Shown piece after piece: positions 39,101 through 46,415 of a stretch of DNA of 64,000 nucleotides. The DNA is taken from the NCBI RefSeq assembly GCF_000196675.2, contig NC_015312.1:6960501-7024500 (forward strand), given 5' to 3'. Made by a program: the position numbers and the translations under genes. The notes beneath the pieces were generated by a model, which saw only the letters and a program-made list of their open reading frames with translations, had not been told where the DNA came from and did not search any database. Source of the DNA: Pseudonocardia benzenivorans CB1190. GTDB taxonomy: Bacteria > Actinomycetota > Actinomycetes > Mycobacteriales > Pseudonocardiaceae. Position 1 is the stretch's first letter, and each line of letters opens with the position of its first letter.

Positions 39101-39693
39101 GCGGTGCCGGACCCGGCGGTGCCGGACCCGGTCGCAGCCGGCCCAGGAGCGGCGGGTGCCGGGGTGTCGGCGGTCGGGGCGGGAGTGCCGTCCCCGGCCG
39201 TCGTCGCGGCGGCGGACTCCGCGGTGACCGCGGCCCGAGCGTCCGGCGCGCGGTCGGAGGCGGTCGGCTCCGCCTCGTCAGCAGGGGCCACGGCGGGCTC
39301 GGCGGCGCCGGTCGGCGTAGCGAATGCCGGTCCGGCGGCCGCGGACGCCCCGGCCCACGCGGCCGCGGCTTCCGAACGGCCGTCCTCGTCGGGCGTCGGC
39401 GCCCCGGTGGAGGGGCCGCTCACCGCGGGGGCCGCGGGTGTCGCGTCCGCGGCGGGGGCGGCGGGCTTCTGCGCGGTGCGCGCGGCCGCGTCGGCCCCCG
39501 GCACCATCGCGACCACGGGCGACGCGGGACCCCGCGACGAGGCGTCCTCGGGCGGGGCGCTCACCGTTGCCGACGTGGACCCGCCGTCGGACGGTGTGGG
39601 CGACGCGAACAGGTCGTCACCGGACAGCGGCGCGGTCGGGCCGGCCTTCGTCCGCGTGCTGTCACCGTCGACCGCGGGCTCGCGCTCGGCCAT
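36193..39693 (-). CDS. VanW-family protein with very long Ala/Ser/Gly/Pro-rich N-terminus
   Basis: An 1166-aa membrane protein. About the first 610 residues are low complexity, with a core of GSAAAGSS- and GPAGSAAAG-like units. One TM helix follows near residues 615-635 (LLVAAAVVGLLAVLYVLDLVL). The extracytoplasmic part has a YoaR-like peptidoglycan-binding region (around GVSVAGQHVGGLSHEEAEAQ and later) and a VanW domain (KPGETFSLNKATNPRN, GGGVSQVATTLYNAAYFAG, HSFYIGRYPVAREATV, FRNDGPTGVLI). VanW proteins lack a proven activity but associate with wall metabolism. The length is about double the usual actinobacterial VanW protein because of the tail. Confidence 0.87.
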   Translation of the reverse strand: MAEREPAVDGDSTRTKAGPTAPLSGDDLFASPTPSDGGSTSATVSAPPEDASSRGPASPVVAMVPGADAAARTAQKPAAPAADATPAAPAVSGPSTGAPTPDEDGRSEAAAAWAGASAAAGPAFATPTGAAEPAVAPADEAEPTASDRAPDARAAVTAESAAATTAGDGTPAPTADTPAPAAPGPAATGSGTAGSGTAGSGGSAAGSAAAGSSTGPAGAASGGSAAAGVTAAVSSAEPGGSAPTGSAAAGSSVGPAGSAAAGSSAAGSPVAGSAAAEASAGAAAGPGTAGPGGSASGASAAAGSSSGPAGSAPAGSSAGPAAGGAAGTAGVGAVGSSAGAATQRPAGPVSATTGAATVEPVPAEPAAGPGSADAAAAPASARPVTPGTAPAEPAAAGRAPVGPAATAPASARPTSVEPAAGDPAAAGSGAAAPGTAPATADKAAATGGRAAADRSAGAGSGEPWFRTDGEATTVLPAVTRIATAGSAAAATSSPAVNRPVAAAASVDPATVRIRAAADRPTQVIPATAPASPPATQNRPSIPGSPSPARPAGAADAPTVVAAAAAAGPTPEPTGGTAGGPGTDSPPPASPNGQDGDGPNGPDGGDGSPTRRRRRRPLLVAAAVVGLLAVLYVLDLVLGSGTMPRGVSVAGQHVGGLSHEEAEAQLRATIEPRASQAVDVTAGDVRTRIDAAAAGLGVDWGATIERAGVQPLNPVTRITSFFTDRDFDVVSSADDRAIAAALEGLAPLVDKEPTEGTVRFDGLEPVPVMPEDGHRLDVAAAVPVVETQWARGGPIELPLAVLHPTTTADDVRQVVDSVARPAVSAPVTVTGEGAQGTLEPADIAKALTFRADGAATPRLVPELNPDVVSDALAPQLASTEKPGRDATLDVSGPTPVVVPSQDGRGIDYPATLKAMVPVLTTSAPRQVAAVYGDEPAKVTTEDIEKLGIAGEISTFTTGGFAADSGRNIKRAAEQIDGTIVKPGETFSLNKATNPRNAANGYVEAGIIEDGHPARGVGGGVSQVATTLYNAAYFAGMVDVAHKEHSFYIGRYPVAREATVFDDVIDLRFRNDGPTGVLIKTIWTPSSLTVKIFGTKRYEVTSTTGPRTNEVPPSPVTIPAGQPCSPSQGAPGFTASDTRTLRNIQTGEVRTEKRTVHYNPSPIVICGG

Positions 39694-39744
39694 GAACTCC
39701 GTCGTCCCCTCTTCACCAGATGTGGTCGGCCCGCGGGCCGGGCG

Positions 39745-40065
39745 TCACAGGTACAGACCGGTGCCGTGCTCGGCGCGCTCCGCCGCGACGGCGTGCAGGT
39801 CGCGCTCGCGCAGGATCAGGTACGAGGAGCCCTGCACCTCGACCTCGTACTGGTCCTCGGGGTTGAGCAGGACACGGTCCCCGACCTTGACCGTCCGTGC
39901 GTGCTGCCCGACGCCGAACACCTCTCCCCAGACGAGCCGCTTCGCGACCTGCGCCGTGGCGGGGATGACGATGCCTGCGGAGCTGCGCCGTTCGCCCGCA
40001 CCCTCGACGACCCGGACCAGTACCCGGTCGTGGAGCATCTGGATCTCGAGGCGTGGGTCCGGCAC
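39745..40065 (-). CDS. GroES-family co-chaperonin-like protein
   Basis: A 106-aa Cpn10-fold protein: MLHDRVLVRVVEG, SSAGIVIPATAQVAKRLVWGEVFGVG, VKVGDRVLLNPEDQYEVEVQGSSYLILRERDLHAV. No GroEL gene is adjacent. This is the divergent GroES type common in actinobacteria in addition to the canonical groES. The GTG at 40065 follows TAGCAT by 7 nt and keeps the conserved PDPRLEIQ leader, so a leaderless start is preferred over the internal ATG at 40038. It may be co-transcribed with the VanW gene 51 bases downstream. Confidence 0.85.
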   Translation of the reverse strand: MPDPRLEIQMLHDRVLVRVVEGAGERRSSAGIVIPATAQVAKRLVWGEVFGVGQHARTVKVGDRVLLNPEDQYEVEVQGSSYLILRERDLHAVAAERAEHGTGLYL

Positions 40066-40289
40066 CGGGCAGATGCTACGGGTCACCCCATCCGGGCCAT
40101 GTGCGGGATCCGGCGTCCGCGACGTTCCGGGCGCAGGGCCCGAACCTGAGAAAAGAAAGAACCCCGCGGGGCTGCCAGGTCGGGGGTCCGACAGCACCAC
40201 GGGGCTGTACAGGGAGTCGGTCGGGCGGGCCCTGGCGTTACACCGGTTGGCCCGACTTCGAGGATTCACTCGTTCGGCGTAACTAACTC

Positions 40290-41480
40290 TCAGGTTTGGG
40301 TCAACAGATAGCGACCGAAGTGCGGCACGGTGAAGGCGATCTGACCACGCTGCGCCGAGAACACGAGCCCCTTCTTCAGGAGGCTGTCGCGGGCGGGCGA
40401 GAGCGAGGACGCCCGACGTGCCAGATGGTCGGCGATACCCGATGTGACGACGGGCTCGTCGCGCCCCTCCGACAGCTCCGCCATCGCCCGCAGGTACTCG
40501 CGCTCGGCCGGGGTGGCCCGCTCGAACCGCGACCCGAAGAACCCGACGGCCAGCTCGGCCTCGGCCTCCGGCGCGGCGACGGCGACGTCGCGACGGCCGA
40601 TGGGGTTGGTGGGCGCGGCGTCCCACGCGGCCTTGCCGTAGGCCTGGATGAAGTACGGGTAGCCGCCGGAGCGCTCGTAGAGGGAGTCGAGGGCCTCACC
40701 GTCGAACGCGGCGTCCTCGCGCCGCGCGGGGGCCAGCAGCGCGGTGTCGGCGTCGACGCGGTCGAGCCGGCCGATCCGGCTGTAGGTGAACAGGCGCTCC
40801 GAGTACGACTTGGACGCCGAGAGGACGGCCGGCAGGTGCGGCAGTCCCGCGCCGACGACCACCAGCGGCGCCCGCGACTGCGACAGCTCGTGGCAGGCGG
40901 CGCAGAGTGCGGAGACGTCGTCGGGGCGCAGGTCCTGCATCTCGTCGATGAACAGGGCCACGCCGGTGCCCACGTCCGCGGCGAGCTCGGCGACCTCGGT
41001 GAACAGCTCGACGAGGTCGATCTCGATGTCGCCGGAGTCGGCGCGGCCGTTCTTGACGGGGACGTCGATGCCCGGCTGCCAGCGGTCCCGGAGCTTGGCG
41101 CCATCGGGCGCGGCCCGCAGCGCGAACGCCTTGAGCACCCCGAGGACCTCGTCGACGCGCTCGGGGTTGCGGTGCCGGACGGCGAGGTCGCGGATCGCAC
41201 GGTGCAGCGCGGCAGAGAGCGGGCGGCGCAAATCGGCGTCGGGGCGCGCCTCGATCTTCCCCGCGCCCCAGCCAGCGCGGACGGCCATGGACCGCAGCTC
41301 GCCGAGCAGGACCGTCTTCCCGACGCCGCGCAGCCCGGTGAGGACGAGGCTGCGCTCGGGACGTCCGCGTGCGACGCGCTCCAGGACGATCTCGAACGCG
41401 TCGACCTCCTTGTCCCTTCCGGCGAGCTCGGGTGGGCGCTGTCCGGCTCCTGGGGCGAAGGGATTGCGGACCGGGTCCAT
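40290..41480 (-). CDS. AAA/STAND-type ATP-binding protein
   Basis: A 396-aa soluble ATPase of the AAA_16 (ORC/STAND-like) group. Walker A is GLRGVGKT at residues 49-56, Walker B is ALFIDEMQDL near residue 195, and sensor-1-like VVVGAGLPHLP follows. The GGYPYFIQAYGKAAWD block is typical of this actinobacterial family, and the last 70 residues form a winged-helix-like domain. Function unknown; relatives occur both as chromosomal genes and in mobile elements. The leaderless ATG follows TACCGT by 7 nt. Confidence 0.82.
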   Translation of the reverse strand: MDPVRNPFAPGAGQRPPELAGRDKEVDAFEIVLERVARGRPERSLVLTGLRGVGKTVLLGELRSMAVRAGWGAGKIEARPDADLRRPLSAALHRAIRDLAVRHRNPERVDEVLGVLKAFALRAAPDGAKLRDRWQPGIDVPVKNGRADSGDIEIDLVELFTEVAELAADVGTGVALFIDEMQDLRPDDVSALCAACHELSQSRAPLVVVGAGLPHLPAVLSASKSYSERLFTYSRIGRLDRVDADTALLAPARREDAAFDGEALDSLYERSGGYPYFIQAYGKAAWDAAPTNPIGRRDVAVAAPEAEAELAVGFFGSRFERATPAEREYLRAMAELSEGRDEPVVTSGIADHLARRASSLSPARDSLLKKGLVFSAQRGQIAFTVPHFGRYLLTQT

Positions 41481-41636
41481 GGATCGGACGGTATCCGGCT
41501 GTCTTGGGCCGACCCTAGATTTCGCTATCGAGCCCGATGGCGTGTCGCCGATCGCCCCGTCTACGCATTTCTAGTCGAGATCCGAGAGAACTGGATACGG
41601 GCGGATGGAACGTGGCCGATCGCACTGTCGAGGGCA

Positions 41637-41666
41637 GTATCACGGATCTGCTAGACGCCGTGATAC
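41637..41666. promoter_or_regulatory. Inverted repeat upstream of the SIMPL gene
   Basis: GTATCACGG (41637-41645) and CCGTGATAC (41658-41666) are perfect 9-bp arms with a 12-nt spacer. If transcription starts at the GTG (41691) after the -10-like CAAACT at 41679-41684, the repeat spans about -54 to -25, overlapping the -35 position. It is a candidate operator. Confidence 0.5.
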
Positions 41667-41690
41667 GAGCTGATCCGGCAAACTGGGGTC

Positions 41691-42323
41691 GTGGGGGATC
41701 CGCAGATCGTGACGGTGGGGACGGGCTGGCACGAGCAGCTCGCCGACCGCGCGGAGATCGACGTGTCGTTCGCCGCGACGAGCAAGGACCGCGCCTCGGC
41801 CGTCCGGGACCTGGGGCGCGCCGTCGCCGTGGTGGAGCCCGTGCTCGCGAAGGCGGGCGTCGAGGTGCGCGGCCGCAGGCTGCACGTCGGCACGGAGTGG
41901 CGGGGCCGCAAGCAGTCGGGCGCCCGCGCCTCGGAGGACATCGCGCTGCGGATCACCGACCTGACGGTGCTGGAGGACGTGCTCGGCGCCCTGCTGAGCG
42001 CCGAGCCCGCCTCGCTCGACGGGCCTCGCTGGACGCTCGCCGATCCCGCGGCCGCGCTCGTCGCGGCACAGCACAACGCGGTGGCCGACGCCCGGACCCG
42101 GGCCGAGGGGTACGCCGGGGCACTGGGCGCGGCGCTGGGCGCACTCGTCCAGCTGACCGAGGCCGACCACAGCGGGCCGGCACCGATGATGATGCGGGCC
42201 GCGGCGTTCGACGCCGCCGCCCGTGGCCAGGTCGACGTCACGGAGCTGGGGCTCGAGCCCGAGCCGGTCCGGGTGAGCGCCCGCTGCACGACGACGTGGG
42301 CGCTCACCACCCCGCAGCCGTGA
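41691..42323 (+). CDS. SIMPL (DUF541) domain protein
   Basis: A 210-aa protein composed mainly of a SIMPL domain: IVTVGTGWHEQLADRAEIDVSF at the start, VEPVLAKAGVEVRGRRLHVGTEW, ITDLTVLEDVLGALL, and the helix DARTRAEGYAGALGAALGALVQLTE. No signal peptide is visible, which is unusual since many SIMPL proteins are exported. Biochemical role is unknown. Its stop overlaps the next gene's GTG. Confidence 0.85.
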   Translation: MGDPQIVTVGTGWHEQLADRAEIDVSFAATSKDRASAVRDLGRAVAVVEPVLAKAGVEVRGRRLHVGTEWRGRKQSGARASEDIALRITDLTVLEDVLGALLSAEPASLDGPRWTLADPAAALVAAQHNAVADARTRAEGYAGALGAALGALVQLTEADHSGPAPMMMRAAAFDAAARGQVDVTELGLEPEPVRVSARCTTTWALTTPQP

Positions 42324-42892
42324 GGACGCCCGATGCGGGCCTGCGGCGCCCCACCGACCGTGCCCGGACCCGGCTGCGCCGCATCGTGCTGTCGGCCGCG
42401 GTCCTCGTCGTGCTGCTGGCCGTCCCCGTCGGGATGCTGGCCCACAACTGGGAGCAGAAGCGGTCCGCCACCGCGGCCGCGACGCTCGCCCCCGTCGCCG
42501 CGCAGATCGTCACGCCGGCGCAGACCGCCGACCCCGCGCTGCAGAGTCCTCCGGTCGATCCGGTCGGCGCGGCGCTCACGTCGTCGACGACCGTCCGCTA
42601 CGTGGCCCCCGACGGGCGTGTCCTCACGACGGTCGTGCCCTGGGCCGCCGACGACCCGGCACCGATCACGCTCTGGGTCGACAGGTCGGGCACACCCGGG
42701 GAGCCGCCGAGCTCGCCGGGGGTCGCCCGCAACGTCGGGATCGCGCTGGGAATGGCGTGGATCGTCGTCGCGCTCGCGACGCTGTTCCTCGTGTTCGTGA
42801 CTGTCCGTATGCGACTCGACGAGGTCGACAGCGAGCAGTGGGACCGCGAATGGGCGCGTGTCGAGCCGCTGTGGAGCGGTCGAATCCCCTGA
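42320..42892 (+). CDS. Rv1733c-like two-helix membrane protein
   Basis: A 190-aa protein with TM helices near both ends (IVLSAAVLVVLLAVPVGMLAHNW and NVGIALGMAWIVVALATLFLVFV) and an extracytoplasmic middle of about 100 residues, the layout of the mycobacterial dormancy antigen Rv1733c. Function unknown. The GTG overlaps the SIMPL stop as GTGA, so the two are co-translated. Confidence 0.8.
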   Translation: MRTPDAGLRRPTDRARTRLRRIVLSAAVLVVLLAVPVGMLAHNWEQKRSATAAATLAPVAAQIVTPAQTADPALQSPPVDPVGAALTSSTTVRYVAPDGRVLTTVVPWAADDPAPITLWVDRSGTPGEPPSSPGVARNVGIALGMAWIVVALATLFLVFVTVRMRLDEVDSEQWDREWARVEPLWSGRIP

Positions 42893-43019
42893 GCCGCCCC
42901 GATGGGGTGAACAACGCGCGTCGACTGGAATTCTCGCGTCCAAACGATGGACACTCGAACGGCCTAATCGCTGCACGCCGACATCCGGGGTCCCCCGGAT
43001 CGGGAAGGGGTGCGATTCG

Positions 43020-43256
43020 ATGAGCCGCCGCCGCGCACGACACCGCCTCCATCGCTCCACCCGGGCCGAGATCCGGCTGCGACCGAACGACCGGCCTCAC
43101 GACCGTGGCGCGGGCCGCCGCGGGCCCGTCGCCGTAGTCCGCGCACTGCTGGCCGGCACCGTGGGCCTGCTCCTACTGACGGGTACGGCCGTCGGGCTGG
43201 CCCACGCCTCTCAGAACGACGCTCCCGTTCCTGCCGCGTTCGTGCAGGACCGCTGA
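43020..43256 (+). CDS. Small basic single-TM protein
   Basis: A 78-aa hypothetical protein: an Arg/His-rich N-terminus (MSRRRARHRLHRSTRAEIRL), one helix (VVRALLAGTVGLLLLTGTAVGLAHA) and a short exported end. GGAAGGGG lies 9 nt upstream of the ATG. The strongly basic start and a terminator hairpin after the stop support it as real. Confidence 0.6.
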   Translation: MSRRRARHRLHRSTRAEIRLRPNDRPHDRGAGRRGPVAVVRALLAGTVGLLLLTGTAVGLAHASQNDAPVPAAFVQDR

Positions 43257-43269
43257 CCTTCTTCCGGTT

Positions 43270-43304
43270 CGCGCCGGCCGCGCCGCGACGGGCCGGCCGG
43301 CGCG
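43270..43304. terminator. Bidirectional terminator between the small TM gene and fxsA
   Basis: An 11-bp GC stem (43270-43280 with 43294-43304) and a 13-nt loop lie between convergent genes. Confidence 0.65.
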
Positions 43305-43334
43305 GACGCCGCGTCCGCGCCCGCGCGGGCCGGG

Positions 43335-43955
43335 TCAGCTCGCCCTGCCGACCGCCCCGGACGGGCCGTCTCGCCGGTCGTCGACACGGTCGGCCGGGTC
43401 GCCGGGAGCGCCGTCGACGACGGTCCCCTCGACCACCTCGCCGACCACCTCGCCGACCACCTCGCCGTCGACGACCGTGCTGCGGGGGAGCGTCCGGACG
43501 ACGCCGCGATCCGCGGCACCCTCGCCCCCGGCCGGGTTGCCGTCGCGGCCGACGACGTCGCCGTCGACGACCGGGCCCTCGCCGTAGATCCGGGCGCGCT
43601 GCAGGTCCGGGTTCGCCCGCTCGGCGGCCCGCACGAGGCGGTTGCGCACGAGCTTGCGGACCGGCGGCACGAGCAGCAGCAGGCCGGCGACGTCGGTGAC
43701 CAGTCCGGGCACGAAGATGAGCACGCCTGCCGCGGCCACGAGCATCCCGTCGGTGAGCTCGGCGTGGGCCACCCGACGGTCGCGGACCGCCTGGCTGAAC
43801 GCCTGGGCGGCACGCAGCCCCTCACGACGGGCCAGCGCGATGCCGATGATCGACCCGGCGAGCAGGACGAGCAGCGTCGCGCCGACACCGATCCACGAGC
43901 CGAGCGCGACCAGCGCGACGATCTCGACGACGAGGTACAGCAGCACGTACGGCAT
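43335..43955 (-). CDS. fxsA: FxsA family membrane protein
   Basis: A 206-aa protein. Residues 1 to about 110 are the FxsA domain with helices LLYLVVEIVALVALGSWIGVG, TLLVLLAGSIIGIALA and MLVAAAGVLIFVPGLVTDVAGLLLLVP, the last being the diagnostic FxsA segment. The C-terminal about 90 residues are acidic and valine-rich, with VVDGEVVGEVVGEVV repeats not found in short FxsA proteins. In E. coli FxsA modulates F-exclusion of phage T7; its normal role is unclear. Confidence 0.88.
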   Translation of the reverse strand: MPYVLLYLVVEIVALVALGSWIGVGATLLVLLAGSIIGIALARREGLRAAQAFSQAVRDRRVAHAELTDGMLVAAAGVLIFVPGLVTDVAGLLLLVPPVRKLVRNRLVRAAERANPDLQRARIYGEGPVVDGDVVGRDGNPAGGEGAADRGVVRTLPRSTVVDGEVVGEVVGEVVEGTVVDGAPGDPADRVDDRRDGPSGAVGRAS

Positions 43956-44024
43956 GTCCGTCCAACGAACGGGATGCCGTCCGCGTGCCCGATTCCGGTA
44001 ACGACCGCGATACGGTGCGTCAGG

Positions 44025-45443
44025 TCACCAGGTGAGCGCGACCCCCGGGTCCTCCAGCAACGCCCCGACGTCGGCGAGGAACCGGGATCCCTGTTCGCCG
44101 TCGACGAGCCGGTGGTCGAACGACAGCGAGAGCTGGCAGACCGTCCGGACCGCGAGCTCCCCGTCGACGACCCACGGCATCGGCTTGATGGCGCCGACCG
44201 CCAGGATCGCCGCCTCGCCCGGGTTGATGATCGGGGTCCCCGTGTCGACGCCGAACACCCCCACGTTGGTGATCGTGAACGTGCCGCCGACGAGGTCGGT
44301 GGGCGGGGTCTTCCCGGCCCTGGCGGTCTCGGTGAGCTCGGACAGCCCCGTCGCGAGCGCGCGCAGGTCGAGCAGGTCGGCGTCGCGGATCTTGGGGACG
44401 ATCAACCCGCGCGGGGTCGCGGCGGCGATCCCCAGGTGCACGGCGCCGTGGTAGACGATCTCTCCCGCGTCGGCGTCCCAGGTCGCGTTGATCGCCGGTG
44501 TGCGCTTCGCCGCCAGGCACACGGCCTTCGCGACGAACGCCAGTGGCGTCAGCTTGACGTCACGGAACTCGCGGCCCGCGCGCAGCCGGTCGCGCAGGTC
44601 CATGGTCGCGGTGACGTCGACGGACAGGAACTCGGTGACGTGCGGAGCGGTGAACGCCGACGACACCATCGCCGCCGCCGTCGCCTTCCGGACGCCGCGG
44701 ATGGCCTCGCGCCGGTCCTCGCGGCCGACCGCGGGCCCTGCCGCGGCCGCCGGCTCGGTGGCGGGGGCCGCGGTGAACGCCTGCACGTCGTCGCGCGTGA
44801 TGACGCCCCCGGCGCCGGTGCCCGTGACCTGCCGGAGGTCGACGCCGAGGTCGCGGGCCAGCTTGCGGACGGGCGGCTTGGCCAGCGGGACGAGGTCGCC
44901 CCAGGGATCGGCGCCCGGCGTCTGAGCCGGGCCCCCGACCGACGCGGGTGCGGCCTGCGAGGGCGCCTCGGGGGCGGGCGGCTCGACCTCGGCGGGCGCG
45001 ACGGCGGCGTCGGCCAGAGCGGCGGGCCGGGCCGCCGCGCCCGGGGAGCCACGGCGCGGACGCCGCGCCACGGTCCCCTGCCGCGGGCCGTACCCGACCA
45101 GCGTGGCGATCCGCCCGTCGGCACCCGCCTCGCCGATCTTCGCCCCGCCCTCGTCCGACGGGGCCGCAGCGGCGGCCGGCTCGGGCGAGCCGGCCTCGGC
45201 GGTCTCGATGGCGATGATCGGGGTGCCGACCTCGACGGTCACCCCCGGCTCGGCCAGCAGCTCGCCCACCGTCCCCGCGTACGGGGACGGCAGCTCGACG
45301 ACGGCCTTGGCCGTCTCGATCTCGACCAGGATCTGGTTGACGGTGACGGTGTCGCCCGGGGCGACCCGCCAGCTCACGACCTCGGCCTCGGTCAGCCCCT
45401 CGCCGACGTCGGGCATGCGGAACTCGCGGCGCACGTGCGTCAC
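44025..45443 (-). CDS. bkdC: 2-Oxoacid dehydrogenase E2 (dihydrolipoyl acyltransferase)
   Basis: A 472-aa E2 subunit. Residues about 8-85 form one lipoyl domain with the lipoylated Lys in VEIETAKAVVELPSP. A Pro/Ala linker leads to the subunit-binding domain near residue 210 (PPVRKLARDLGVDLRQVTGTGAGGVITRDDV). The catalytic domain ends with SLSFDHRLVDGEQGSRFL, whose His and Asp are the acyltransferase residues. One lipoyl domain and the adjacent E1 genes fit the branched-chain complex (mycobacterial BkdC) better than the main PDH. The GTG overlaps the E1-beta stop as GTGA. Confidence 0.9.
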   Translation of the reverse strand: MTHVRREFRMPDVGEGLTEAEVVSWRVAPGDTVTVNQILVEIETAKAVVELPSPYAGTVGELLAEPGVTVEVGTPIIAIETAEAGSPEPAAAAAPSDEGGAKIGEAGADGRIATLVGYGPRQGTVARRPRRGSPGAAARPAALADAAVAPAEVEPPAPEAPSQAAPASVGGPAQTPGADPWGDLVPLAKPPVRKLARDLGVDLRQVTGTGAGGVITRDDVQAFTAAPATEPAAAAGPAVGREDRREAIRGVRKATAAAMVSSAFTAPHVTEFLSVDVTATMDLRDRLRAGREFRDVKLTPLAFVAKAVCLAAKRTPAINATWDADAGEIVYHGAVHLGIAAATPRGLIVPKIRDADLLDLRALATGLSELTETARAGKTPPTDLVGGTFTITNVGVFGVDTGTPIINPGEAAILAVGAIKPMPWVVDGELAVRTVCQLSLSFDHRLVDGEQGSRFLADVGALLEDPGVALTW

Positions 45444-46414
45444 CAGGCCTTCGAGCGGTCGACGGCGTCGAGCACCCGGTCGAGGTCGGGCAGGTAGTCG
45501 TCCTCGCACTTGGAGGGCGGGTACGGGGTGTCGAACCCCGTCACCCGCAGCACGGGCGCCTCGAGGGAGTGGAAGCAGTCCTGCTGGACGCGGGCGGCGA
45601 CCTCGGCCGTCACCGAACTCTCCGACGGCGCCTCCGAGACGACGACGAGCCTGCCGGTCCGCCGCACGGAGTCGTAGACCGGCGCGAGATCGAGCGGCGA
45701 GAGCGCCCGCAGGTCGATGACCTCGAGCGACGTGCCGTCGGCCGCCGCGGCCACCGACGCGTCGAGGCACGTCCGCACGAGCGGCCCGTACGTCGCGACC
45801 GTGACGTCGGTGCCCTCCCGCAGCACCCGCGAGCGCAGCAGCGGTGGCGGGGTGGCGTCCGGCTCGACCTCGGCCTTCTCCCAGTACCGGCGCTTGGGCT
45901 CGAAGAAGATCACCGGGTCGTCGGTGGCGATGGCCTGCTGGATCATCCAGTAGGCGTCGGACGGGTTGGAGCACGCGACGACCTTCAGCCCCGCGACGTG
46001 CGCGAACAACGACTCGGGGGACTCGCTGTGGTGCTCGACCGCACCGATGCCGCCGCCGAACGGGATGCGCACGACGACGGGCATGGGCACCTTGCCCTGC
46101 GACCGGAAGTGCACCTTCGCCAGCTGGGAGACGATCTGGTCGTAGCCGGGGAAGACGAAGCCGTCGAACTGGATCTCGCACACCGGCCGGAACCCGCGGA
46201 TGGCGAGCCCGACGGCGGTGCCGATGATCCCGGACTCCGAGAGCGGGGTGTCGAGGACGCGCTGCTCGCCGAAGTCCTTCTGCAACCCGTCGGTGATACG
46301 GAAGACGCCCCCGAGCTTGCCGACGTCCTCACCCATCACGAGCACCCGCGGGTCGGCCTCCATGGCCTTGCGCAGCCCGTCGTTGAGGGCCTTCGCCATC
46401 GTCAGGACGGCCAT
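45440..46414 (-). CDS. bkdB: 2-Oxoacid dehydrogenase E1 beta subunit
   Basis: A 324-aa thiamine-diphosphate enzyme subunit: MAKALNDGLRKAMEADPRVLVMGEDVGKLGGVFRIT at the N-terminus (ThDP-activating Glu in MGED), DTPLSESGIIGTAVGLAIRG, PFGGGIGAVEHHSESPE, and a transketolase C-terminal domain with DLRALSPLD. Together with E1 alpha it decarboxylates branched-chain 2-oxoacids and passes acyl groups to E2. It starts one base after the E1-alpha stop. Confidence 0.92.
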   Translation of the reverse strand: MAVLTMAKALNDGLRKAMEADPRVLVMGEDVGKLGGVFRITDGLQKDFGEQRVLDTPLSESGIIGTAVGLAIRGFRPVCEIQFDGFVFPGYDQIVSQLAKVHFRSQGKVPMPVVVRIPFGGGIGAVEHHSESPESLFAHVAGLKVVACSNPSDAYWMIQQAIATDDPVIFFEPKRRYWEKAEVEPDATPPPLLRSRVLREGTDVTVATYGPLVRTCLDASVAAAADGTSLEVIDLRALSPLDLAPVYDSVRRTGRLVVVSEAPSESSVTAEVAARVQQDCFHSLEAPVLRVTGFDTPYPPSKCEDDYLPDLDRVLDAVDRSKAW

Positions 46415-46415
46415 G

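Noticed and set aside
40140-40289. Possible tRNA or structured RNA between the GroES-like and AAA ATPase genes
   Set aside because: There are inverted repeats (for example 40220-40226 with 40250-40256) but no T-loop, anticodon arm or acceptor pairing fits a tRNA.
39745-40626. Long upstream extension of the GroES-like frame
   Set aside because: The extension is antisense to the AAA ATPase gene end and its upstream gap; a leaderless promoter and the conserved GroES start lie at 40065.
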